NCBI GenBank assembly: GCA_029571985.1
Contig: JAKQVC010000201.1
Location: 1 to 38,006, forward strand
DNA length: 38,006 nt
Source of the DNA: Bacteroidota bacterium
Lineage (GTDB): Bacteria; Bacteroidota; Bacteroidia; Chitinophagales; BACL12
Direction of reading: 5' to 3'
Each line of letters begins with the position of its first letter. Position 1 is the stretch's first letter. Below are positions 23,164-31,265 of this stretch, piece by piece. The position numbers were made by a program, and so were the translations under genes. The notes below the pieces were generated by a model. That model searched no databases. It saw nothing but the letters and a program-made list of their open reading frames with translations, and was not told the DNA's origin.

Positions 23164-24533
23164 TGCAACCGTTCAATCCCCTTACCGTATTTAATAATAT
23201 TCCTACCGTATCGCCAGAATTGGCGCAAATGGTGGTTGCCCCAATTATTGGAAAAGCAATGCCGCGTACCCTGAAAATGGGTACAAACCAAGCGGGTCGA
23301 ACATTTGTCCTTGCCGATGGTGGCAACGCTAAACAGTTAGGGCGGTCTATCATAGACCTCGTTATCCTAAAGGTGTTAGCGGATGATACCGGGGAAATGC
23401 GAGTTTCCCGCAACTGGTGGGTAAAAGGGTATTCACCAGAAAACCCAACCGCCCCTGACTGTTTCAGCGCCGATGGTAAACATCCCCATAGTACAGCGCA
23501 AAATACCCCGGTGCTGGTCGACCGCGCGAACCCGGCCATCAGTCGCAAAGTGGCAGTCTGTTCAGAATGTCCGAACAATAATCCGGCGCAAGGTTCAGGT
23601 ATGTCTAAATGCGCAAAACGCCCCACAGTGATTGCAGTAACACCTGATCTATCACCCAATGGATTGGTGATGATCTCAGTATCCCCACAGTCCGCTTTTG
23701 GTGGTAAAAATGAACAACCCGTAAGCTTAGATAGCCCCATGTTGGCAATTGGGGCAGCATGGTCATTAGCGGGATACCTGCGGTTCATTTCCGGTAGTGG
23801 TCACAACCTTGCCATGTTTAATTCACGGTTATTTTTACTGAGCGATCAGACAACAGGTACACCGATGATTCGATTCGGATTTGGGTTTGAACCTCCCGCT
23901 GCTACTAATCAAGAAGCTGTAGTAAGATTACTGCAAAGCGATGAATATAAAGCGTTCGATGCGCAGGTGTTGGAATTTGTAAATGGTGCGATGATCGACG
24001 ATGAAACACCACCTACTGTTGCCACACCTGTTGCCACACCTATTGCCCCGGTAACGACCGCAGCGCCTCCGCCTGTTGCCCCGGTAACGACCGCAGCGCC
24101 TCCACCTGTTGCCCCGGTAACGACCGCAGCACCTCCACCTGTTGCCCCGGTAACGACCGCAGCACCTCCACCTGTGACACCTGCACCACCTGTTGCCCCG
24201 GTAACGACCGCAGCACCTCCACCTGTGACACCTGCACCACCTGTTACCCCGGTAACGACCGCAGCACCTCCACCTGTGACACCTGCACCACCTGTTACTC
24301 CGGTAACGACCGCAGTCCATGTTAAGGCTATTGACGCGATGATTAATAGTGCTCAATTTGGCGCAGATATTAATAACTGGCTAATTCAATTGAAGACATA
24401 TGATGCTAACGATGTTATTAATTTATTTGACGAATTGGATGGAAGTCACCAAATATTGAAAAATGCATTTAAAAATTATATGCAATCAGGTGACGACGAC
24501 ACTATGTTAAACAATCTCCGCAACTTGGCGTAA
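23163..24533 (+). CDS. Zinc-binding replication-type protein with Pro-rich repeat
   Basis: 456 residues. The N-terminal 280 residues carry features of a phage family with WWVKGYSPENPTAPDCFS, CSECPNNNPAQGSGMSKCAKRP (four to five Cys, zinc-like) and conserved C-F-S-x-D-G; this family lies next to primases and polymerases and is often suspected of binding DNA. Residues about 284-388 are low-complexity Pro/Ala/Thr/Val with repeated PVTTAAPPPV. The last 75 residues are helical and acidic. A tether plus acidic tail is a layout seen in single-strand DNA-binding proteins, which supports, but does not prove, that role. Confidence 0.6.
   Translation: MQPFNPLTVFNNIPTVSPELAQMVVAPIIGKAMPRTLKMGTNQAGRTFVLADGGNAKQLGRSIIDLVILKVLADDTGEMRVSRNWWVKGYSPENPTAPDCFSADGKHPHSTAQNTPVLVDRANPAISRKVAVCSECPNNNPAQGSGMSKCAKRPTVIAVTPDLSPNGLVMISVSPQSAFGGKNEQPVSLDSPMLAIGAAWSLAGYLRFISGSGHNLAMFNSRLFLLSDQTTGTPMIRFGFGFEPPAATNQEAVVRLLQSDEYKAFDAQVLEFVNGAMIDDETPPTVATPVATPIAPVTTAAPPPVAPVTTAAPPPVAPVTTAAPPPVAPVTTAAPPPVTPAPPVAPVTTAAPPPVTPAPPVTPVTTAAPPPVTPAPPVTPVTTAVHVKAIDAMINSAQFGADINNWLIQLKTYDANDVINLFDELDGSHQILKNAFKNYMQSGDDDTMLNNLRNLA
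24041..24315 (+). repeat. In-frame tandem repeat coding for VTTAAPPPV
   Basis: A 33-bp unit (CCCCGGTAACGACCGCAGC plus CTCC(A/G)CCTGTTG) is repeated about four times, then a longer unit with an inserted CCTGTGACACCTGCACC-type segment about three times. Copy number changes would keep the frame because units are multiples of three. Confidence 0.85.
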
Positions 24534-24543
24534 CTTAAAGGAG

Positions 24544-24567
24544 GGAGGGGGTAATGCCCCTCCTTTT
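24544..24567 (+). terminator. Terminator-like hairpin covering a start codon
   Basis: Perfect stem GGAGGGG/CCCCTCC (24544-24550 with 24557-24563), 6-nt loop GTAATG holding the ATG of the next gene, then TTTT. The ribosome site AAGGAGG (24538-24544) overlaps the stem. It may terminate or attenuate transcription, or hide the start codon. Confidence 0.7.
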
Positions 24568-24841
24568 AACAATGTGCAAATTACGACGAGACATGCGGAA
24601 ATCGGTAAGGCAGGCATTAGAATTACGATTAGAAGATGACAGTTGGGCTGTCACCCCATTGGGGATGTTGGCTCGATATATGATTGATCGAAATCTATCA
24701 TCAGGTCAAATAGCAGATGAACTACGTATCGACCATACAGCGTTATGCAGATGGTTACGAGTGAATCGGCGTCCGGGTAGAGCATTGGAAAATATAGTAA
24801 ATAATGAGCGTATCATTATTAATTTAATAAAGGGGCAATAA
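24554..24841 (+). CDS. HTH regulator (putative)
   Basis: 95 residues from ATG 24554, with AAGGAGG ending 9 nt upstream; ATG 24572 and ATG 24593 are other possible starts beyond the hairpin. A helix-turn-helix of Cro/C1 type is visible: LSSGQIADELRIDHTALCRW followed by LRVNRRPGRALENI. No dimerisation domain is obvious. It precedes the primase-helicase gene and may control it or the operon; its own start sits in a hairpin loop. Confidence 0.65.
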   Translation: MPLLLTMCKLRRDMRKSVRQALELRLEDDSWAVTPLGMLARYMIDRNLSSGQIADELRIDHTALCRWLRVNRRPGRALENIVNNERIIINLIKGQ

Positions 24842-27800
24842 ATGCATGATCTATTTTCTCAAATATTACCACCTACTGGTAATATTATATTGGTGCATGA
24901 GTCTGATTTCAAAAAAGCAGACGGCACTACAGCTCTGAATAATATTATATTTGAGAGTAGAGATGCATTACTAACCAATCCTCCTTTAGATAAAATGGGT
25001 TCATCATTATGGTATGATACAAGCTCATATATTAAAAATACAGTTAATAAATATACTGGTCGAACTACTATTAATGTGTCGGAAGTTAAAGCACTATGGT
25101 TAGATTTAGATATTAAAGATACAGGATTTACCACTCGACAATCTGCAATTGCAGCCATTGTTGAATTATGCAATAAGTTGTCCTTACCAAGACCGTGGGT
25201 AGTAAATTCCGGGTACGGGTATCATGTCTACTGGCCCTTACAGGTTGCAGTAAATAAAGAAGACTGGAAACAGGTAGCTAGTAAATTTGCAACCATTATA
25301 GGTCATTTACAAATACCTGTTGATTTTAAAGTCATTTATAAAGTTGCACAGTTAATGCGTGTACCCGGCTCATTTAATACAAAACGAGGACTCAGTGTCC
25401 CCGTCACTATTGACGTTGAGGGTTCTAGTGATTTATTAACATTAGATGATTACCGATTGAAATTCGACAATTTCATTAACGTCAATAATATAACAGCGGT
25501 CACTAACGTACCGCCTATAAAATCCACACCTTCACCGTTAGGATTTTTAGACCATATCCCTATTAATTCAGGCATTGATTTACCCGCAATGCCTGTATCA
25601 GTATCCGAACCTAAATCGGCTACGTCCATTATTGATCAATGCGCACAGATACGTAATGCACCATTCGCAAGTGAACCCACATGGCGAGCAATGTTGACCG
25701 TTATACGCTTATGTGAAAATGGGGATGGGGAATGTCATGCATTATCCAAAGCAGATGCCGCGCGATATGATCATACGGCGACTCAACAGAAATTAGATTA
25801 CATGCGGCATACACACCCGGCTGATGGGATGCCTTCAACATGTTATGAATTCGACAAGTTGAACCCTAATATCTGTCAGAATTGCCAACACTTCAACCGG
25901 ATTAAGTCACCTATTATATTGGGTAAAAAAAAATTAAATGAGCTAGTTTTACCTACCGTACCTGACCCCGCACCCCCTGAATCTATTACGATTAATGATT
26001 GGGTTGTACCTAATGGGGTACATGAGTTGGGTATTGGTGAATATCATTTTGCAAACCATCAGTATTTTGTGAGTAACGAGGGTACATTTGTTGTGACCAC
26101 GAAAGATGGTGACAATGGTATACCTGTACGCATTAATACATTATTGACCCAGCTATGCATATTTCCAATTGTCACTATTGACGGTAGAGATGAGGGGGGT
26201 CAACCGCAGATCAGCCATGTATGGCGATGTATTTTACCTGACAAGACATTTAAAGATGCCATTATTCCGGCCAGTAAAATGATGTCAGATTCGGGCTTAT
26301 TGGCGTTATTTGGTAATTATTTCGGATTAGTAATCCCCAATAGAGGTCTATGGGAAGCAATGAGTGGTTATCTACGATCAGTATTGGCTGCGGCCATCAC
26401 TAATAAATCATTACCTGTACATAGCGTGCAAACCCATATGGGGTGGAACGACACAGATTATTTTGTATTAGGTAATGAGATGTATGAACCGGGTACGGGT
26501 AATATTATTGCCCCTCAACTATCTAACGGATTAAAGAAATTCGCACAGGATATGTTTAACACGGTAGGTACAATTGAAGGTTGGCGCGAGTGTGCGAATG
26601 CGTTTAATCGGGACGATATGATGTGGGCGCAACTCATCATAGGCGCAGGATTTGGCGCACCTTTAGCTAAATATACGGAGGCGCGCGGATTTATTTACTC
26701 AGTGTTTGGTGAATCCGGCGCGGGTAAAACAACCGTGCAGAAAGTCGCAAATGCGATATGGGGTCATCCCTCTAAGCTGATTATTAAATCACCCGGTACA
26801 TCACATGGCGATACATCGAGAGCGGCGGATTATTTACTTGGTCAATTACATAGCTTACCTGTAAATTTAGATGAGTTAACATTGGTTGAACCTTCCAAAT
26901 TAGTAGCATGGGTTTATTCATGCTCACAGGGTAGAGATAAAACGAGATTGGGACAAGGTGTAGACTCACGCGAATTTACCGCGTCTACCCCGCATGAGTG
27001 GCATACCATTTTCTGTTCATCCTCTAATGCGTCGTTAAAGGATAAAATCGCTGAAGGTACAAGTAGCACAGATGTACTACAGGCATTGAACCAGCGGGTA
27101 TTCGAGATCGGGCCTGTATCATCACCTAATGATTTTAATGTATCCATTAATTTGGATGACGGTATGCGCCGCAATTACGGTGTAGTGGGGAAGGAATATA
27201 TCCGAACATTGCAAGCAAACCCTGCATTAGTGAAAAATGTATTTGACATGATCAGTGATAGATTGCGTACCAAATTGCGACCCATTCAAGCTGAGCGCTT
27301 TATCATATCTGGCCTAACTAGTATATTTACGGGGCTATATATAGCCCAACAATTAGGTTACATTGATTACGATTTAACTAAAATTGAAGATTACATTACC
27401 GCCCAATTTGCAGATCAGCGGGATATAATCATTGAATCTAAAGAATTACATAGCGCAATATTTAATGACATGCTGTCCCACCTTGTCCCACAAACTATTA
27501 TTATCAACACTCGGCGGTTTGATGGTGGTGGCGAGTCCATTAGCGTGGCTAAGTCCCCCCGGTTTGACCAATTATTGGCGCGGGTAAATACGACTGATGG
27601 CACAATATTAATCTCTAGTTCAGCGGTTAAGGATTATGCTAAATTGCGAGGTGTGAGCTATAGGGATATATTGCGGATTGCAGCATCGGAAAACTACTGT
27701 GATCGTAATCCACAATCCGTTAGACGACTTATTGGTGCAAGTATCCCTGAGTTCCAGCACGTTGGTAGGGTGAGTACATACGAATTTAAACTACCAGAAG

Positions 27801-27847
27801 TAGTCATTAAACAACTAATATCAAAGGTGGAAAAAACAGATGCGTAG
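24842..27847 (+). CDS. AEP primase fused to DUF927-type helicase
   Basis: 1001 residues. N-terminal archaeo-eukaryotic primase: motif I WLDLD (D88, D90), motif II NSGYGYHVYW (S123 to H128), motif III DFKVIYKVAQLMRVPGS. A Cys cluster CQNCQHF (about 330-350) follows. The C-terminal half is a DUF927/superfamily-3-like helicase: Walker A FGESGAGKT (623-630), LPVNLDEL (D677, E678) and a sensor-like IFCSSSNASLKDK. The fusion combines primer synthesis and unwinding, as in phage and plasmid replicons. It overlaps the methyltransferase gene by 8 nt. Confidence 0.88.
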   Translation: MHDLFSQILPPTGNIILVHESDFKKADGTTALNNIIFESRDALLTNPPLDKMGSSLWYDTSSYIKNTVNKYTGRTTINVSEVKALWLDLDIKDTGFTTRQSAIAAIVELCNKLSLPRPWVVNSGYGYHVYWPLQVAVNKEDWKQVASKFATIIGHLQIPVDFKVIYKVAQLMRVPGSFNTKRGLSVPVTIDVEGSSDLLTLDDYRLKFDNFINVNNITAVTNVPPIKSTPSPLGFLDHIPINSGIDLPAMPVSVSEPKSATSIIDQCAQIRNAPFASEPTWRAMLTVIRLCENGDGECHALSKADAARYDHTATQQKLDYMRHTHPADGMPSTCYEFDKLNPNICQNCQHFNRIKSPIILGKKKLNELVLPTVPDPAPPESITINDWVVPNGVHELGIGEYHFANHQYFVSNEGTFVVTTKDGDNGIPVRINTLLTQLCIFPIVTIDGRDEGGQPQISHVWRCILPDKTFKDAIIPASKMMSDSGLLALFGNYFGLVIPNRGLWEAMSGYLRSVLAAAITNKSLPVHSVQTHMGWNDTDYFVLGNEMYEPGTGNIIAPQLSNGLKKFAQDMFNTVGTIEGWRECANAFNRDDMMWAQLIIGAGFGAPLAKYTEARGFIYSVFGESGAGKTTVQKVANAIWGHPSKLIIKSPGTSHGDTSRAADYLLGQLHSLPVNLDELTLVEPSKLVAWVYSCSQGRDKTRLGQGVDSREFTASTPHEWHTIFCSSSNASLKDKIAEGTSSTDVLQALNQRVFEIGPVSSPNDFNVSINLDDGMRRNYGVVGKEYIRTLQANPALVKNVFDMISDRLRTKLRPIQAERFIISGLTSIFTGLYIAQQLGYIDYDLTKIEDYITAQFADQRDIIIESKELHSAIFNDMLSHLVPQTIIINTRRFDGGGESISVAKSPRFDQLLARVNTTDGTILISSSAVKDYAKLRGVSYRDILRIAASENYCDRNPQSVRRLIGASIPEFQHVGRVSTYEFKLPEVVIKQLISKVEKTDA

Positions 27848-29021
27848 ATTAATTATAGTTTTAGAAAGTGGGGAACATAAGCCAACTGCTGCTAAGTTTG
27901 CCAAGATTGAAGCACTTAAAGATGAAACTCCATTCAAGCTGCCACCTAATGCTATTAGCCAATTCAAATTCATTGATTTGTTTGCAGGTATAGGTGGTAT
28001 CCGACTACCTTTTCAAGAGTTGCAAGGGAAGTGTGTTTTTACCTCCGAATGGAATAAGTTTTCTAAAATTACCTATGCAGCTAACTTTGGTGAGTTACCT
28101 CATGGCGATATTACTAAAATTCCAGCTACTGAGATTCCAGACCATGATGTTCTGCTAGCAGGTTTTCCTTGCCAAGCCTTTTCTCAAGCGGGTCTAAAAC
28201 AAGGTTTCAATGATACTCGTGGAACCATGTTCTTCGAGATTCAACGCATTTTAGCGGAGAAGCGTCCCAAAGCTTTTTTATTAGAAAATGTGAAGCATCT
28301 GCAAGGTGATAATAAAGGCAAAACCTTAAAAACTATTTTAGGGATTCTTAGGGGTGAATTTAAGGAAGACATTCCAGAAGATGTGCCTATGAGTGAAGAA
28401 GCACGTAGGGCGCTAGGGAAGACTTTAAATTATTGGGTAGATTACCGTGTTCTAAGAGCCGCTGATTTTGGTATACCTCAAAATAGAGAGCGCATCTATA
28501 TTGTTGGTTTTGACAAAGATTACTTTAGTAGCCAATGCAATTTTAATGACTTATTTCAGTGGCCTGCACCCTCGAATGTACTAACTAAAGTAGGGAGTAT
28601 TTTAGAAGATTTAAGCTCTTTGCCTCCAAGTGAAGATAAGTTCACAATTTCAGATAAGTTATGGAGTGGACACTTGCGACGTAAAGCAGAGCATCAAACT
28701 AAAGGTAATGGCTTTGGCTACTGCTTATTTAATGAAAATAGCCCTTATACCAATACGCTTAGTGCCCGTTACTATAAAGATGGTTCCGAAATTCTAATTG
28801 ATCAATCTGCGTTAGGACTTAATCCCCGCCTACTTACACCGAGAGAGTGTGCACGTTTGCAAGGTTTTCCAGAGAACTTCGTAGTTGATGCTGTTTCAAA
28901 AGCACGCATTTATGAACAGTTTGGTAATTCAGTTTGTGTGCCTGTTGTAAGGGCTGTTGCACAGTCTTTAGTAAAAGCGATGCAACAGGCTGAACAGTTG
29001 AAGCAGGTTAAAGCTGCTTAA
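27840..29021 (+). CDS. DNA cytosine-5 methyltransferase, Dcm/EcoRII family
   Basis: 393 residues. Motif I IDLFAGIGG (45-53), motif IV GFPCQ with catalytic C111, motif VI ENV (149-151), motif VIII QNRERIY (214-220), motif X QFGNSV near 362. The target-region words KGNGFGY and TLSARYYKDGSEILID match the Dcm/EcoRII/SsoII group (CCWGG, CCNGG or CCGG). About 40 residues extend before motif I. Base and codon use looks different from the flanking genes (more GCT/GGT/CCA-type codons, few CCCC/GGGG runs), suggesting recent transfer. No restriction partner is seen. Confidence 0.92.
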   Translation: MRRLIIVLESGEHKPTAAKFAKIEALKDETPFKLPPNAISQFKFIDLFAGIGGIRLPFQELQGKCVFTSEWNKFSKITYAANFGELPHGDITKIPATEIPDHDVLLAGFPCQAFSQAGLKQGFNDTRGTMFFEIQRILAEKRPKAFLLENVKHLQGDNKGKTLKTILGILRGEFKEDIPEDVPMSEEARRALGKTLNYWVDYRVLRAADFGIPQNRERIYIVGFDKDYFSSQCNFNDLFQWPAPSNVLTKVGSILEDLSSLPPSEDKFTISDKLWSGHLRRKAEHQTKGNGFGYCLFNENSPYTNTLSARYYKDGSEILIDQSALGLNPRLLTPRECARLQGFPENFVVDAVSKARIYEQFGNSVCVPVVRAVAQSLVKAMQQAEQLKQVKAA

Positions 29022-29105
29022 CTTAGTTAAGGGAAAGGTGGATAAGAGCGAGCAACTAACTTATCAAAAGTAACATTGTTTGCTCTCCATTGGGTATTGG
29101 GAGTT

Positions 29106-29366
29106 ATGCAGAATGCGATGGCAGCGGGAATGGAACATTGTAAATTGGAAATCCAAAATGCACCTAACATTACCTACCGCTTAGATACCGTAGTCAATAA
29201 AAAAGCTACTAAGCAGATTAATGAAGGTAGAGGGTCGACCACGATTAAAACACCATGCGGTAATTATTTATTATTTACTATGCAGTGCAATAAATTGACA
29301 TGTGATTTACCTATTAAAACTCGTATCCAGTTAGATCGAGATATGACTATCAAGGTATCCCACTAA
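29106..29366 (+). CDS. Hypothetical protein, last gene of the rightward operon
   Basis: 86 residues from ATG 29106 (start uncertain; TTG 29076 and ATG 29118 are alternatives and no ribosome site is decisive). Beta-like with four cysteines (HCKLE, TPCGNYL, MQCNKLTC). Composition returns to that of the phage after the methyltransferase gene. Stops 5 nt before the terminator. No family recognised. Confidence 0.5.
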   Translation: MQNAMAAGMEHCKLEIQNAPNITYRLDTVVNKKATKQINEGRGSTTIKTPCGNYLLFTMQCNKLTCDLPIKTRIQLDRDMTIKVSH

Positions 29367-29402
29367 AAAAGAATACCCCCAATGGCGAAGTTGGGGGTAT
29401 TT
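29365..29402. terminator. Bidirectional terminator between converging operons
   Basis: Perfect 11-bp stem AATACCCCCAA/TTGGGGGTATT (29372-29382 with 29391-29401), 8-nt loop. An A run on the plus strand at 29365-29370 gives a strong U run for the minus-strand transcript. Confidence 0.9.
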
Positions 29403-29408
29403 ATAGGG

Positions 29409-29772
29409 CTATGAGGACTGTCTAATTTTGATAATGTAGGTGGCATCTACTGGTGAGCAATACCCAAACGGGAGGAGAGGGTTCAGTAGATACCAAGTGC
29501 CATTATTGCATGGTCTAACAACATAGTCAAAATGAATCCCCTGTAGCACGATCACTCCCGGTTCGACATGGGCCACTTCTTCGCCCACGTACCCTACCTG
29601 TTGAAGTGCGGTCAAAATATCCGGTTTGTACCAGAACCTATTTTCATCGTCGATGGTGTACCGCTGTTTTAACCACAGCCTTACCGCACCCTAGTAATGT
29701 GCGTTGTGCGTGGAAGTACGCAGGGGTGGAACAGGCTGACAGTAGTAAACTGAGTAGGACAATACGAATCAT
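29409..29772 (-). CDS. Lipoprotein, apparently frameshifted
   Basis: ATG 29772 overlaps the upstream stop (ATGA). The first frame gives MIRIVLLSLLLSACSTPAYF, a classical lipoprotein signal with lipobox LSAC (Cys 13), and stops at 29644. A second open frame runs to TAA 29409 and contains YTIDDENRFWYKPDILT and LPFGYCSPVDATYIIK. Removing one A from the AAAA run near 29663 joins them into about 119 residues. This may be an indel, sequencing error or slippage. A short lipoprotein by the lysis genes could be a spanin (Rz1-like) or an exclusion lipoprotein. Confidence 0.6.
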
Positions 29773-31265
29773 ACAATGTCCAAGTTGTTGCTTAATTTGC
29801 GGCGACTATAGATGCGCCAACCCAACACCCCAACACCAATCATTACTGCCAAATTGACACACAGTAGTACGTACACCAACCAGTGTATAGGTGCACCCGC
29901 AATGCCTGATGTGACTTGATCGGCGTTGTCGATAGCTACCTTAGTGATGGTTGCCACTGTCCCCGCCGCCCCTGCCGCCCCTGCACCTACCACCACCTTT
30001 GAGCTTTGCGCCTCTTGTGATTTAGCAATGGTTTTGACTTGTTTGGCGATAGGTTCTTCACCCGGCGCGGGGACACCTGCTTCGATGAGTGCGAGGTTAT
30101 ACATCTCATCCGGGTACTGATCTTGCTTTGCACACTCTACACTGACAATGGCCCGTACCATGTTGAACATGACGTACCAGTCAAACACACTGATCTCTGT
30201 ATCGGCGTCAACACCTACCGCTTTGGCGACAGTCTGCACATAGTTTTCAGTAGCTTGATTACTATTGTCCCCCCCGGCCCGGCTAGGTGGTGCATAATCT
30301 TCGATAATTTTACGTACAGTATTTAGCCCACGTCTACGTTTATTGAGTAGGATAATGGCAATAGCTCTAATACCACGTTGCGGGTGCTCAAAACGCTCTA
30401 AATCCTGTCTACGTGATCGCTGATAATCCAGTAATGATTCCGGCGTATAGATCGCGCCTAACCACTTATTAGCACCATATCGTACAATCGCACCGGGGTT
30501 ATTAAATAATATGGCAACAGGTGTATCTTGAATATTTTTGGAATCAATTTTAAATTGATGCACTGGGTCAAATATTTTAGTCATGAAATAATCTCGCTTC
30601 GCATTAGTTATGTTATTAATACTACGGATACCACGTAGTTCACGGAAATTGACATACCCCGGTGCATCTACATTCTGGACGCTGCAAAAACTAGCATCCG
30701 CAAACGTGACAGCATGTATAGGGCTACCGTCAGGGAAAATTAAATTACGTATCGTACAGTATTTAAATTCATCCAAGGGGTCAGTAAACATAATACCCTG
30801 ATAAGATTTACGCGCCCACGGGTGAGATGTGGGTACAACTTCTACCCCATCTATTACAATATTAGAACCCCGCGTGCGCCATTGCCCTACATCGGGGTGG
30901 TATTGAGCGTAAGGTAGTGACTCTAATAGGTTATGAATAGTTCCGTTATAGAGCGCAGCGGTATCTGTATTACCTTGAAATACATCCCCTGTCACATTGG
31001 TAACTGTCCATTTTAATATCTGAACATTATCACCTTGTATATCAATACCGACATGTACATTAGTAATAGTTAGTTCTTCGATAATAATATTGTCACCTAA
31101 TATTCGTAGACCATTAGGTGCATTGTCATTCCAAAATTGTAAATGGGTAGGGTATATCGGGCTACTAATATTTATGGATGGAATAGTAATTCCCGAAATA
31201 GTATCGGGAATTACCGCTAACCATTGCCCCTTTCCAGCTTGTGGAAAAAAGACAACATTATGCAT
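29769..31265 (-). CDS. Beta-helix protein fused to P5-like virion domain and C-terminal membrane anchor
   Basis: 498 residues. About 1-220: right-handed beta-helix pattern (LRILGDNIIIEELTI, NVQILKWTVTNV, SNIVIDGVEVV), as in phage tail spikes and pectate-lyase-like proteins. About 300-405: GIRAIAIILLNKRRRGLNTV, KIIEDYAPPS, TENYVQTVAKAVGV and MVRAIVSVECA, matching the phage 'structural protein P5' domain linked to virion lysin activity. A Gly/Ala linker then one membrane segment (WLVYVLLCVNLAVMIGVGVL) and a basic tail. This fusion is unusual: receptor or glycan binding, wall cutting and membrane anchoring in one chain. ATGA-coupled to the lipoprotein gene. Confidence 0.6.
   Translation of the reverse strand: MHNVVFFPQAGKGQWLAVIPDTISGITIPSINISSPIYPTHLQFWNDNAPNGLRILGDNIIIEELTITNVHVGIDIQGDNVQILKWTVTNVTGDVFQGNTDTAALYNGTIHNLLESLPYAQYHPDVGQWRTRGSNIVIDGVEVVPTSHPWARKSYQGIMFTDPLDEFKYCTIRNLIFPDGSPIHAVTFADASFCSVQNVDAPGYVNFRELRGIRSINNITNAKRDYFMTKIFDPVHQFKIDSKNIQDTPVAILFNNPGAIVRYGANKWLGAIYTPESLLDYQRSRRQDLERFEHPQRGIRAIAIILLNKRRRGLNTVRKIIEDYAPPSRAGGDNSNQATENYVQTVAKAVGVDADTEISVFDWYVMFNMVRAIVSVECAKQDQYPDEMYNLALIEAGVPAPGEEPIAKQVKTIAKSQEAQSSKVVVGAGAAGAAGTVATITKVAIDNADQVTSGIAGAPIHWLVYVLLCVNLAVMIGVGVLGWRIYSRRKLSNNLDIV

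Noticed and set aside
23147-23788. 213-residue minus-strand open frame
   Set aside because: Fully opposite the coding start of the Cys-containing plus-strand protein, with no ribosome site and poor protein-like pattern.
23928-24356. 142-residue minus-strand open frame rich in RNRWCRCHRW repeats
   Set aside because: It is the antisense image of the Pro/Thr/Ala repeat in the 456-residue plus-strand gene; its Cys/Arg repeats follow from the tandem DNA repeat.
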